Shown in pieces: positions 18,201 through 25,001 of a stretch of 64,000 nt of DNA. The stretch is from Synergistaceae bacterium OttesenSCG-928-I11. GTDB lineage: Bacteria; Synergistota; Synergistia; Synergistales; Synergistaceae. The notes beneath the pieces were generated by a model that saw only the letters and a list, made by a program, of their open reading frames with translations, made no database searches and was not told the DNA's origin. The translations under genes and the position numbers were made by a program. The stretch is taken from contig JAJDHV010000002.1 of the NCBI GenBank assembly GCA_030266365.1, positions 1 to 64,000 of the forward strand. Direction: 5' to 3'. Numbering within the stretch: the stretch's first letter is position 1; each line of letters opens with the position of its first letter.

Positions 18201-18692
18201 CTACGCGCCGAACAGTTCCTTCGTCTTTTTCGCCATTCTCTCGCCGTAGAGTTTGAACGTCTCCTCGCTCTTCTCGAGCTCGCTCCCCAGCGCGACGGGG
18301 CCCAAATGGATCGGGGGCGGGCCGAATGCGCCGCCGCCGGAGTAGGCGAGCATGCCCAGGACCATCATGTGGCTCAGGATGCTCTGGATGCCGATCTCCG
18401 CGCCGCCGTGCAGAAAATTCGCCGTCGCGAACGCGCCGCCGATCTTGCCGCCGAGGCCGAGTTTCATCGCGGGACCGTCGAGCCAGCTCTTCACCGCGCC
18501 CGCCATCGACGCAAGGTAGATCGGCGTCCCCAGCACGACGCAGCGGCTCTCCGCGACGAAAGTCTCGTCCACGTCGTCGAGCGGAAACGCCCGCGCCTCG
18601 ACGCCGTCCACGGACGACATCGCATCCGCGATGACCCCCGCCATCTTCTTCGTATTGCCGCTCTTCGAATAGTACAGGACCGTCATTTTCAC
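18201..18692 (-). CDS. Flavodoxin family protein (WrbA/NADPH-FMN reductase-like)
   Basis: 163 residues with the flavodoxin fold. The FMN phosphate loop YYSKSGNTKKMA is at 7-18, VVLGTPIYLASMAGAVKSWLD near 52-72, and a glycine-rich stretch GGAFGPPPIHLGP near 120. Such proteins bind FMN and carry out one- or two-electron reductions, often of quinones, in the cytoplasm. Substrate cannot be told from sequence. Separate from the trp operon by the shared terminator. Start ATG 18692 has GGGAGGAAT upstream. Confidence 0.88.
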   Translation of the reverse strand: MKMTVLYYSKSGNTKKMAGVIADAMSSVDGVEARAFPLDDVDETFVAESRCVVLGTPIYLASMAGAVKSWLDGPAMKLGLGGKIGGAFATANFLHGGAEIGIQSILSHMMVLGMLAYSGGGAFGPPPIHLGPVALGSELEKSEETFKLYGERMAKKTKELFGA

Positions 18693-18746
18693 GATACGGA
18701 TTCCTCCCGGTGGTGCGAATTTTTTGACCCTTCCAATGATACCCGA

Positions 18747-19391
18747 TTACAGCCCCTTCTGCTCCGGCAGGTCGAAGCCGATGCCGAGGAAGTGGGCGTC
18801 GCCCATGAGGCTGATTCTGGCGGGCTGCCCAACGCGTAACTCGGCCACGGTCAGGCTGCAATTGGCGATCTGGAAGCGCCAGAAGCTCGAGAGCGGCGCG
18901 TCGAGAAAGTGGCAGAGCAACACTTTGATCACGGCGTCGTGCGACGCGACGAGGACGTCGCCGTCGTAGCGCGCGGAGATCTCATCCACGGCCTTGACCG
19001 CGCGGAGCTGGACGCTGCGCAGGGACTCGCCGCCGTCGCCGGGCATGATCACCGTGTGCGGCGACGTGTGCCAGAGGTCGATGATCCGCGGCCACTTCGC
19101 GCGGACTTCGTTTGCGAGCAACCCCTCCCAGTCGCCGTGGTTGATCTCGGTCAGCGCCTCCGTCGTCTCGAACGCCTCGCATCCCGCCGCTGCTGCGATC
19201 TTCTCCGCCGTCACGCGCGCGCGCTTCAAGGGGCTCGATACGACGGCGTCGAATTTGTGCCCGCGCAGAAAATCCGCGACCTTGTCCGCCTGCGAGAGGC
19301 CGTACTCCGTCAGGTCTGTGTCCTGCTGTCCCTGGAAGCGCCCTTCGCGGTTCCAGTCCGTCTCGCCGTGCCGTACGATAAACAGTCTCAT
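18747..19391 (-). CDS. Histidine phosphatase, likely phosphoserine phosphatase
   Basis: 214 residues of the phosphoglycerate-mutase-like histidine phosphatase family. Catalytic RHG in FIVRHGETDWN (residues 4-14), second Arg in SSPLKRARVTAE, acid Glu in EINHGDWEG, and second His in VASHDAVIKVLL. The ATG overlaps the serA stop by 4 bases. With SerA and a class V aminotransferase upstream, the missing step for serine synthesis is phosphoserine hydrolysis. Metal-independent phosphoserine phosphatases of this family are known (Hydrogenobacter PspA type), so this role is inferred from context. A cobalamin-pathway phosphatase (CobC) is the main alternative. Confidence 0.85.
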   Translation of the reverse strand: MRLFIVRHGETDWNREGRFQGQQDTDLTEYGLSQADKVADFLRGHKFDAVVSSPLKRARVTAEKIAAAAGCEAFETTEALTEINHGDWEGLLANEVRAKWPRIIDLWHTSPHTVIMPGDGGESLRSVQLRAVKAVDEISARYDGDVLVASHDAVIKVLLCHFLDAPLSSFWRFQIANCSLTVAELRVGQPARISLMGDAHFLGIGFDLPEQKGL

Positions 19392-21064
19392 TCTTTCGTC
19401 TCCCCGTTCAGTTTTACCGTCGTCGCCCAGATCATGTCGACGTCGTGCTCCAGCGTCGACATCAGCTCGTCCGACACCGTGCCGTCGATCTCCATCACCG
19501 CCAGCGCGAGCCCGCTCGTGTCCTTGCGGCCGAGGTTGAAGTTCGCGATGTTCACGTTGTTGTCGCCGAGCAACTTTCCGATCTTGCCGATGACGCCGGG
19601 GCGGTCGTGGTTCTGGAAGATCAGCATCTGCCCGTGGGGGACGAAGTCGACCCAGTAGTCGTTCATCTTGACGATGTGCTGCCGCCCCTCCTCGGTGATC
19701 GTGCCGGTCAGGGTCGCCGTCGCGTTCTGCGCCTCGATCGCGACGTCGATGACGTTGCGGTACGTGCGCGGCTCGCCGGTCGTCTCCTCGACCTCGATGC
19801 CCCGCTCGGCTGCCAGGATCGGCGCGATCATGTAGTTCGCGTCCGGGCCGTGCGTGACCTCGAGGAAGCCCTTGAGGGCCGCGACCGTGTAGGGGCGCAG
19901 TTTGTTGCCGGGGGTGTCGTCGTCGCAGAGGAAGGGGCCGCGCAGCGTGACCTTGCACTTGACCGCGGGGCCGCCGTCGTTTTCGATCAGCTTGGCGGCG
20001 AGGATGCCCATCTTGCGGGCGAGGCGGAGGAAATTTTTTTGCTTGTAGTTCAGGTGCTGCTCCATGAAGGGGAGGTTGACCGCGTGGTCGTACTCCTCGC
20101 CGCGGAGGGCGGAGAGGGCGTTCGAGACCGCGATCTTCGCGACCTCACCCTGCGCCTCGACGGTGTTCGCGCCGATGTGGGGGGTGAGGACGATCTTGTC
20201 TGTGAGGTCGTCCGCGAGCAGCGGGTGGTCCGCCGAGGGGGGCTCCTGCGTGAAGACGTCGAACGCTGCGCCCGCGAGTCGCCCGTCGCGCAGCGCCTGC
20301 GCGCAGGCCGCCTCGTCGACGATGCCGCCGCGCGCGCAGTTGACGAGGTATGCGCCGTGTTTGATCGCCCGCAGGGCTTTTTCGTTAATCATCCCGTGCG
20401 TCTCCTTCGTGATCGGCACGTGGACCGTGACGACGTCGGCGAGGGAGAGGCTGCCCATGAGGTCGGTGACCCGCTGCACGCCGAGCTCCTGCATTTTTTT
20501 CTCCGACACGTATGGGTCGTAAGCCATGACCTCCATGCCGAAGGCGCGGCACCTGGAGGCGACGCCCGAACCGATGCGGCCGAGGCCGATGACGAGCAAT
20601 TTTTTGCCGCTCATCTGCCTGCCGGTGAAGCGCTTGCGGTCCCATTCGCCCATCTTGAGCGAGGCGTGCGCGTAGGGTGTGAGACGTATGACGGAGAGCA
20701 TGAGGGCCATCGTCTGTTCGGTTGCGGCGAGCGTGTTGCCGGTCGGGGCGTTGATGACGATGATGCCCCGCTTGCTCGCCTCCTGAAGGTCGACGTTGTC
20801 GACGCCGACCCCCGCGCGTGCGATGACGCGGAGGTTCGTCCCCGCCTCGATCGCCGTCTTGTCCATCGGTGTGCCGCTCCGCGTGACGATGGCGTCGTAT
20901 GCCGGCAGAATTTTGAGCAGTTCGTCGCGCGCGACGCCGATCTTGACGTCGAGCTGCACGTCCCCGGCGTCTTGAAGAATCTGGAGGCCGTCGTCGCCGA
21001 GGTGTTCGGTCACCAGGAATCTGAATTTTTTGTCCGTTTTTTGCCCGCTTCTTTCGTTCACCAT
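19388..21064 (-). CDS. serA: D-3-phosphoglycerate dehydrogenase
   Basis: First enzyme of serine synthesis, oxidising 3-phosphoglycerate with NAD. 558 residues, the long form. Substrate/NAD domains show VIARAGVGVDNVDL, NTLAATEQTMALML, the Rossmann motif IGLGRIGSGVASR, NCARGGIVDE and LTPHIGANTVEAQ. The intervening ASB domain follows (NLPFMEQH ... VTHGPDANYM). The C-terminal ACT domain (about 480-558: LIFQNHDRPGVIGKIGKLLG, VNIANFNLGR) is where serine feedback would bind. ATG 21064 lies two bases from the upstream gene's stop. Confidence 0.97.
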   Translation of the reverse strand: MVNERSGQKTDKKFRFLVTEHLGDDGLQILQDAGDVQLDVKIGVARDELLKILPAYDAIVTRSGTPMDKTAIEAGTNLRVIARAGVGVDNVDLQEASKRGIIVINAPTGNTLAATEQTMALMLSVIRLTPYAHASLKMGEWDRKRFTGRQMSGKKLLVIGLGRIGSGVASRCRAFGMEVMAYDPYVSEKKMQELGVQRVTDLMGSLSLADVVTVHVPITKETHGMINEKALRAIKHGAYLVNCARGGIVDEAACAQALRDGRLAGAAFDVFTQEPPSADHPLLADDLTDKIVLTPHIGANTVEAQGEVAKIAVSNALSALRGEEYDHAVNLPFMEQHLNYKQKNFLRLARKMGILAAKLIENDGGPAVKCKVTLRGPFLCDDDTPGNKLRPYTVAALKGFLEVTHGPDANYMIAPILAAERGIEVEETTGEPRTYRNVIDVAIEAQNATATLTGTITEEGRQHIVKMNDYWVDFVPHGQMLIFQNHDRPGVIGKIGKLLGDNNVNIANFNLGRKDTSGLALAVMEIDGTVSDELMSTLEHDVDMIWATTVKLNGETKE

Positions 21065-21065
21065 C

Positions 21066-22217
21066 TCACTTGCCCTCCCAGATGTCGAATGCCGCTTTCA
21101 TAAAGTCCCCGCTCTCGTTTCTCCGCTCTCCCATCGCTGCGAACAGGCTGCCCAGGATCGTCGCGATCTCCGGCCACCGGACGTCGTGGTAGTGGGCGAG
21201 CCGGAGAATTTTTCCCTTGAGCGCGCCCTGTCCGCCCGCGGGCTCGATTCCCATGGCGCGCAGGTTTTTCGCCACCCCTCCGATGCCGCCGCCCGGCAGC
21301 GAGAAGGCGGTCACACCGGGGGAGCGATACGCCGCGTCCCGGACGAGCAGTTCGAAACCGAGCGCTTCGAGCCCGGAGGCGATGGACCGCGCGGCGCGCT
21401 GCCGCAGGTCGAACCACTCCGGCTCCGCCAAGATCGCGTCCAGTGCCGCGTCGAGCGCGTAATAGAGCGAGACGGGGGGCGTGTAGGGGTTTTCGTGCGC
21501 GTCCGGTTTCATATATTTTTTTTGCAGCGCGAGGTCGAAGTAGTACGACGACGCGCCGTGCGTTTCGACGTGCTCCCAGCCGCGCGCGGAAAGCCAGACG
21601 AGGCCGAGGCCCGGGGGCGTCAGGAGGCCCTTCTGCGACGCCGTCGCAAGGCCGTCGACGCTCCACTCCTGCGGATGGCAGGGCATCGCGCCGACGGCGC
21701 TGACCCCGTCGACCAGCACGAACGGGCGGTTTTCTCCCTTTTTTTCATTTTTATCGGGCAGCGCCGCGACGATTTCGGCGATCGGGTTCAGGACGCCGGT
21801 CGAAGTCTCGTTCTGCGTCAGGAGGAGGACGTCGCAGGGGAATTTTTTCACCGCGTCCGCGACAATGGCGGGGGCGACGCCCGATCCCTGTTCGACGTCG
21901 ACGTTCGTCATCTCCGCGCCCGTGCGCGCGACGATCTCGCGGAAGCGGTCGCCGAAGACGCCGCACGAGACGGAGAGGACCTTCGTCCCCGGCCGCGCGA
22001 AGTTCGCGGCGAGGCACTCGAGCGCCCCCGTGCCCGACGAGGGGAGCAGGACGACGGGTCCCGTCGAGCGGAGAAGCCGCTCCAGCTTCTTCTCGATCGC
22101 ACCGAACAGTGCGTGGAAGTCCGCGCCCCTGTGCGAGATCATCGGACGGGCCATCGCAAGCGACGCATCCACGTCCACCGGAACGGGTCCGGGTGTCAAA
22201 AGATATCGGTTCATCAC
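21066..22217 (-). CDS. Class V aminotransferase (phosphoserine / serine-glyoxylate aminotransferase-like)
   Basis: PLP enzyme, 383 residues. N-terminal LTPGPVPVD and MISHRG, SSGTGALECLAAN near 62, ETSTGVLNP near 136, VDGVSAVGAMP (PLP Asp) and ATASQKGLLTPPGLGLV, whose Lys binds PLP. These match the alanine/serine-glyoxylate aminotransferase branch. Being first in an operon with serA and a phosphatase argues that it makes phosphoserine from 3-phosphohydroxypyruvate in place of a classical SerC. That is inference; family members also use serine or alanine with glyoxylate. GGAGGCGTTGTG precedes the ATG. Confidence 0.9.
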   Translation of the reverse strand: MMNRYLLTPGPVPVDVDASLAMARPMISHRGADFHALFGAIEKKLERLLRSTGPVVLLPSSGTGALECLAANFARPGTKVLSVSCGVFGDRFREIVARTGAEMTNVDVEQGSGVAPAIVADAVKKFPCDVLLLTQNETSTGVLNPIAEIVAALPDKNEKKGENRPFVLVDGVSAVGAMPCHPQEWSVDGLATASQKGLLTPPGLGLVWLSARGWEHVETHGASSYYFDLALQKKYMKPDAHENPYTPPVSLYYALDAALDAILAEPEWFDLRQRAARSIASGLEALGFELLVRDAAYRSPGVTAFSLPGGGIGGVAKNLRAMGIEPAGGQGALKGKILRLAHYHDVRWPEIATILGSLFAAMGERRNESGDFMKAAFDIWEGK

Positions 22218-22239
22218 AACGCCTCCAATCGAAAAAATA

Positions 22240-22283
22240 AAAATGAAAAAAATAAAGGGAGCCGACCTCTCGTGTCGGCTCCC
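22240..22283 (-). terminator. Serine operon attenuator terminator
   Basis: On the minus strand GGGAGCCGAC-acgagag-GTCGGCTCCC followed by TTTATTTTTTT. Perfect 10-bp stem, 40 bases before the aminotransferase start. The left arm GGGAGCC can instead pair with GGTCTCCC at 22370-22363, a candidate antiterminator. Confidence 0.88.
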
Positions 22284-22331
22284 GTCTCTTATGCTCGAAT
22301 CGATGTTCTGTGTCGAGTGGGAAGGTTACGG

Positions 22332-22466
22332 CTACGAAACGCGGGGTACCTTCCTCCGAGGCGGGAGACCGATCATACGCCATTTGGCTCCGGACGTGGA
22401 TCCGGAGCGCATGGAGGAGGAACATCCTATGCCGTTGCCGTAGGCGGTGCAGATAACGGTGATCAT
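22332..22466 (-). CDS. Candidate serine leader peptide
   Basis: A 44-codon frame starting ATG at 22466, 3 bases after an AGGGGAAGGG site, stop TAG at 22334-22332. Codons 16-18 are TCC-TCC-TCC and codons 21, 23 and 25 are also TCC, so six serine codons fall within ten. The last three overlap a hairpin GCTCCGGA/TCCGGAGC (22408-22387). It lies between a consensus promoter and a terminator upstream of three serine-synthesis genes, exactly as trpL does for trp. I infer attenuation by charged tRNA-Ser. Confidence 0.75.
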   Translation of the reverse strand: MITVICTAYGNGIGCSSSMRSGSTSGAKWRMIGLPPRRKVPRVS

Positions 22467-22524
22467 AAAGCCCTTCCCCTCTCATACGGCGGATCGTCCG
22501 CGCTCGATTTGCAGAACATGTTCA

Positions 22525-22553
22525 CTTATATCATTTTCGCTTTTATATGTCAA
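22525..22553 (-). promoter_or_regulatory. Serine operon promoter
   Basis: Minus strand TTGACA (22553-22548), 17-base spacer, TATAAG (22530-22525). Transcription would begin near 22518, about 50 bases ahead of the leader-peptide ATG. Confidence 0.88.
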
Positions 22554-22588
22554 TGCAATCGACGCGTTTCGCGATCTGCGGCGGTTTT

Positions 22589-23182
22589 TCAATACTTCGC
22601 AGAATCTATGCAAGAATCATATTGCGCTTTATCAATGTGAATCCAGTCGGTTTTATCCACTCCGCGATGGTTTGGAGATCCTGCCGCATACGGGTATGCG
22701 GATGCAATTTTTATCCATCGCTGCTGTTTCTGGACTATGGAGCGGATTTCTGTCGCAGCTTGCGACAGGTCATTGTCTTGGCTGAACAGCAACGCGACAT
22801 CATACTTGTCCTCAATTGCCATCACAACAAGGTCGATCGCGATGCGCACATCGACGCCCTTCTCTCTTGCGACGCCGTTTGAATAACGCAGAGGAGTCGT
22901 GAAAAAGTGGACACGAGAATCTTTCGCCTTGTGGGCATTGAGTTTGTTTGCCCAAAATTTATGCCATTTCGGATTTATCGAGTGGTCGTGAATGCCGGTA
23001 TAAATACGAATTCCACGAAGCCACCATTGATCTGGTGCGTGCGCCCGCACAATCATTTTCGAAAGCTCGATAGGGTCGAAATTTGGAAAACTGTAACCCC
23101 ACGCATTTTTTGCACTCTGGAAAAGGTTTTGAGAATCGAAAAAAGCTACAACCCGTTTCTTTATTGGTTCGACACAAGTCAC
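22589..23182 (-). CDS. NYN-domain protein (putative RNase)
   Basis: NYN/PIN-like proteins are usually metal-dependent RNases. GTG at 23182 is chosen, 8 bases after GAGG; the frame is open further upstream into the promoter. About 197 residues. VVAFFDSQNLFQSAK near the start carries the first acidic position of the fold (FxDxxN). REKGVDVRIAIDLVVMA and DVALLFSQDNDLSQAATEI carry the two later Asp clusters, as in LabA/DUF88 proteins. GC and codon use are lower than in the neighbours, which hints at transfer. It has its own promoter and a terminator in the 5' UTR. Confidence 0.85.
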   Translation of the reverse strand: MTCVEPIKKRVVAFFDSQNLFQSAKNAWGYSFPNFDPIELSKMIVRAHAPDQWWLRGIRIYTGIHDHSINPKWHKFWANKLNAHKAKDSRVHFFTTPLRYSNGVAREKGVDVRIAIDLVVMAIEDKYDVALLFSQDNDLSQAATEIRSIVQKQQRWIKIASAYPYAAGSPNHRGVDKTDWIHIDKAQYDSCIDSAKY

Positions 23183-23200
23183 CCAAAGTTCCTCGCTTCC

Positions 23201-23254
23201 AAAAAAAAACCCGCTGAAAGAGTTGCTACGGAAACATTCCGTTCTTCCAGAGGG
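23201..23254 (-). terminator. Terminator-like hairpin in the 5' UTR of the NYN gene
   Basis: Minus strand CCC-TCTGGAAGA ... TCTTTCAG-CGGG stem (with an inner ACGGAA/TTCCGT hairpin) followed by nine T. It lies between the promoter at 23316 and the start codon at 23182, so it should reduce or condition expression. Confidence 0.65.
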
Positions 23255-23287
23255 CAGCAAATTCATACGGTTATCGTATGCGCGAAT

Positions 23288-23316
23288 ATGATACCTTATC
23301 CGATGAACCATGTCAA
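23288..23316 (-). promoter_or_regulatory. Promoter of the NYN gene
   Basis: TTGACA (23316-23311), 17 bases, TATCAT (23293-23288) on the minus strand. Confidence 0.8.
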
Positions 23317-23408
23317 TTCGTAATTCGCGAGCGTGCAAAGTGCGCAACCCGGCCAACCCCCGTATTCTGTGCGCATCGCGCACACGCCGCGCATGCTACA
23401 ATCGCGCC

Positions 23409-23528
23409 ATGCGACGTACGTTGATCGGACTCAACCTCGCGATATTCGTCAACATGGTGGGCACCGGCATGGTCATGCCGCTCCAGCTTCGTTCAAGGGG
23501 GCGGATGCCGCAGTGGGGGACATCATGA
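23409..23528 (+). pseudogene. Truncated MFS-type transporter N-terminus
   Basis: The first 26 or so codons read MRRTLIGLNLAIFVNMVGTG and continue MVMPL, typical of the first helix of a major-facilitator transporter. The frame then runs into unrelated residues and stops after 39 codons, so only the start of the gene remains. TACAAT lies at 23396-23401, 7 bases before the ATG. Downstream to 23653 no gene is seen. Confidence 0.6.
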
Positions 23529-23653
23529 TCGAAAGTCCATTGCCCACCCTCACGCTGTCGCGAAAAAAATTTCGTAACGCCTCTCTGTGAACACCTCTTG
23601 CTTTGTTCGAAAATTTGCGTGCACTCATGCGGTCTTTTGTTGAAAAGTTCCTA

Positions 23654-23683
23654 TTGACAAATGGGGGCGATGCTCAATAATAG
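23654..23683 (+). promoter_or_regulatory. Promoter of citDEF
   Basis: TTGACA at 23654-23659, 16-17 bases, then AATAATAG (best match AATAAT 23676-23681). The shared 31-bp sequence at 23696 lies about where the transcript begins. Confidence 0.75.
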
Positions 23684-23695
23684 AAAGTAAAATAA

Positions 23696-23726
23696 GTATC
23701 CGGGATCCCAAATACGGAATCCAAAA
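23696..23726 (+). promoter_or_regulatory. Candidate operator, citDEF copy
   Basis: 31 bases beginning GTATCCGGGATCCCAAATAC, ending GGAATCCAAAA, identical at 29 of 31 positions to 30688-30718. Contains GGGATCCC and GGATCC/GGAATCC half-sites. Position just downstream of the promoter suits repression by the GntR/FCD protein encoded at 30741. Confidence 0.7.
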
Positions 23727-23781
23727 TGAATATGCGTCTGGATGGTTATCGAGCGAAGATTTTTCGAAAGGGAGTGAGAGC

Positions 23782-24093
23782 ATGGAGATCTTGAACGCGG
23801 CGGTGGCGGGTACGCTGGAGTCGAGCGACGTGCAGGTCTCGGTCGAGCCGGCCGAAAAGGGCGTTGCGCTCGATCTTTCGAGCAGCGTGATGGAGCAGTA
23901 CGGAAGGCAGATCCGGGCGGTCGTCCTGGAGACGCTGGAGCGGCTGGGCGTCGCCTCCGCGCGCGTGCGCGTCGTGGACAAGGGGGCGCTTGACTGCACG
24001 ATCCGCGCGCGGGTGGAGTGCGCGGTCTTTCGTGCGTGCGGCGCGGATGCGGCGGCGAAAAATATTCCGTGGGGAGGTGTCGTTCGGGAATGA
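23782..24093 (+). CDS. citD: Citrate lyase acyl carrier protein (gamma subunit)
   Basis: 103 residues, the normal CitD length. Ser in AGTLESSDVQV (near residue 14) is the expected attachment point of the phosphoribosyl-dephospho-CoA group made by CitG. This carries the acetyl/citryl thioester during citrate cleavage. ATG 23782 follows GAAAGGGAG. The stop overlaps the citE ATG. Confidence 0.95.
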   Translation: MEILNAAVAGTLESSDVQVSVEPAEKGVALDLSSSVMEQYGRQIRAVVLETLERLGVASARVRVVDKGALDCTIRARVECAVFRACGADAAAKNIPWGGVVRE

Positions 24094-25001
24094 GCGCGGA
24101 GAAAAGAAGCGAGAAAAACCGGCTGCGCCGGACGATGCTCTTCCTGAGCGCGCAGCGCCCGAGCCTCATGAAGGACGCGTATGTGTTCGGCCCCGACTCC
24201 GTCATCTTCGACCTCGAGGACGCGGTGGCGGAGAGCGAGAAGGACGCGGCGCGATTCTCCCTCTACCACATTCTGCGCCGGGTCGACTACGGAAACGTCG
24301 AGCGGATCGTGCGCATCAACGGCCTCGACACGCCGCACTGGCGCGAGGACGTGCGCGTCTGCGTCGCGGGTGGGGCGGACGGCATCCGCATCGCGAAGTG
24401 CGAGACGGCGGACGACGTCCGCGCGGTCGAGCGCGCGGTCTGTGAAGCGGAAGCTGAGTTCGGCGTCGGGCAGGGGCGGACGCTCCTCATGGCGGCGATC
24501 GAGAGCCCGCGCGGCGTGCTGAACGCGGTCCCGATCTGCGAGTCGTCCGAACGGCTCTTCGGCGTCGCGATCTCCGGCGGCGACTTCCGCAAGTGCATGC
24601 AGACGAAATATTATCCGAGCGGCGTCGAGATGCTCGTCGCGCGCGGGCAGATCCTGCTCGCGGCGCGCGCCGCGGGTGTGCAGTGCTTCGACACCGTCTT
24701 CACCGACCTGGACGACATGGAGGGCTTTCGTGCCGAGGTCGTGCAGAACAAGGAGATGGGCTTCGACGGCAAGTCCGTCGTCAACCCGCGGCAGATCGGG
24801 ATCGTGCACGAAATTTTCACGCCGACCGCGCGGGAGATCCGCGAAGCGGAGCGCGTCGTCCGCGCGATCCGGGAGAACGCGGACAAAGGCGTCGGCATCT
24901 TCCAGCTCGACGGCAAGATGCTGGACGTCGCCTTTCTGCCGGGCGCGGAGCGCACGCTCGCGCTCGCCAAGGCGTCCGGCATGTACGAGGGGGACCTGTA
25001 G
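24090..25001 (+). CDS. citE: Citrate lyase beta subunit (citryl-ACP lyase)
   Basis: Cleaves citryl-ACP to oxaloacetate and acetyl-ACP. ATG 24090 overlaps the citD stop (ATGA); GGGGAGG is upstream. About 303 residues. HpcH/HpaI-type barrel motifs: LFLSAQRPSLMKDA, DSVIFDLEDAVAESEKD, VRINGLDTPHWREDV, catalytic AAIESPRGVLNAV, SGGDFRKCMQTKY, and GKSVVNPRQIGIVHE. Confidence 0.97.
   Translation: MSAEKRSEKNRLRRTMLFLSAQRPSLMKDAYVFGPDSVIFDLEDAVAESEKDAARFSLYHILRRVDYGNVERIVRINGLDTPHWREDVRVCVAGGADGIRIAKCETADDVRAVERAVCEAEAEFGVGQGRTLLMAAIESPRGVLNAVPICESSERLFGVAISGGDFRKCMQTKYYPSGVEMLVARGQILLAARAAGVQCFDTVFTDLDDMEGFRAEVVQNKEMGFDGKSVVNPRQIGIVHEIFTPTAREIREAERVVRAIRENADKGVGIFQLDGKMLDVAFLPGAERTLALAKASGMYEGDL

Noticed and set aside
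22332-22466. T-box riboswitch upstream of the serine operon
   Set aside because: A GGTACCCCGCG stretch near 22340 vaguely recalls the T-box core, but the conserved TGGNACCGCG is not matched and there is no specifier-loop layout. The in-frame Ser-rich peptide explains the region better.
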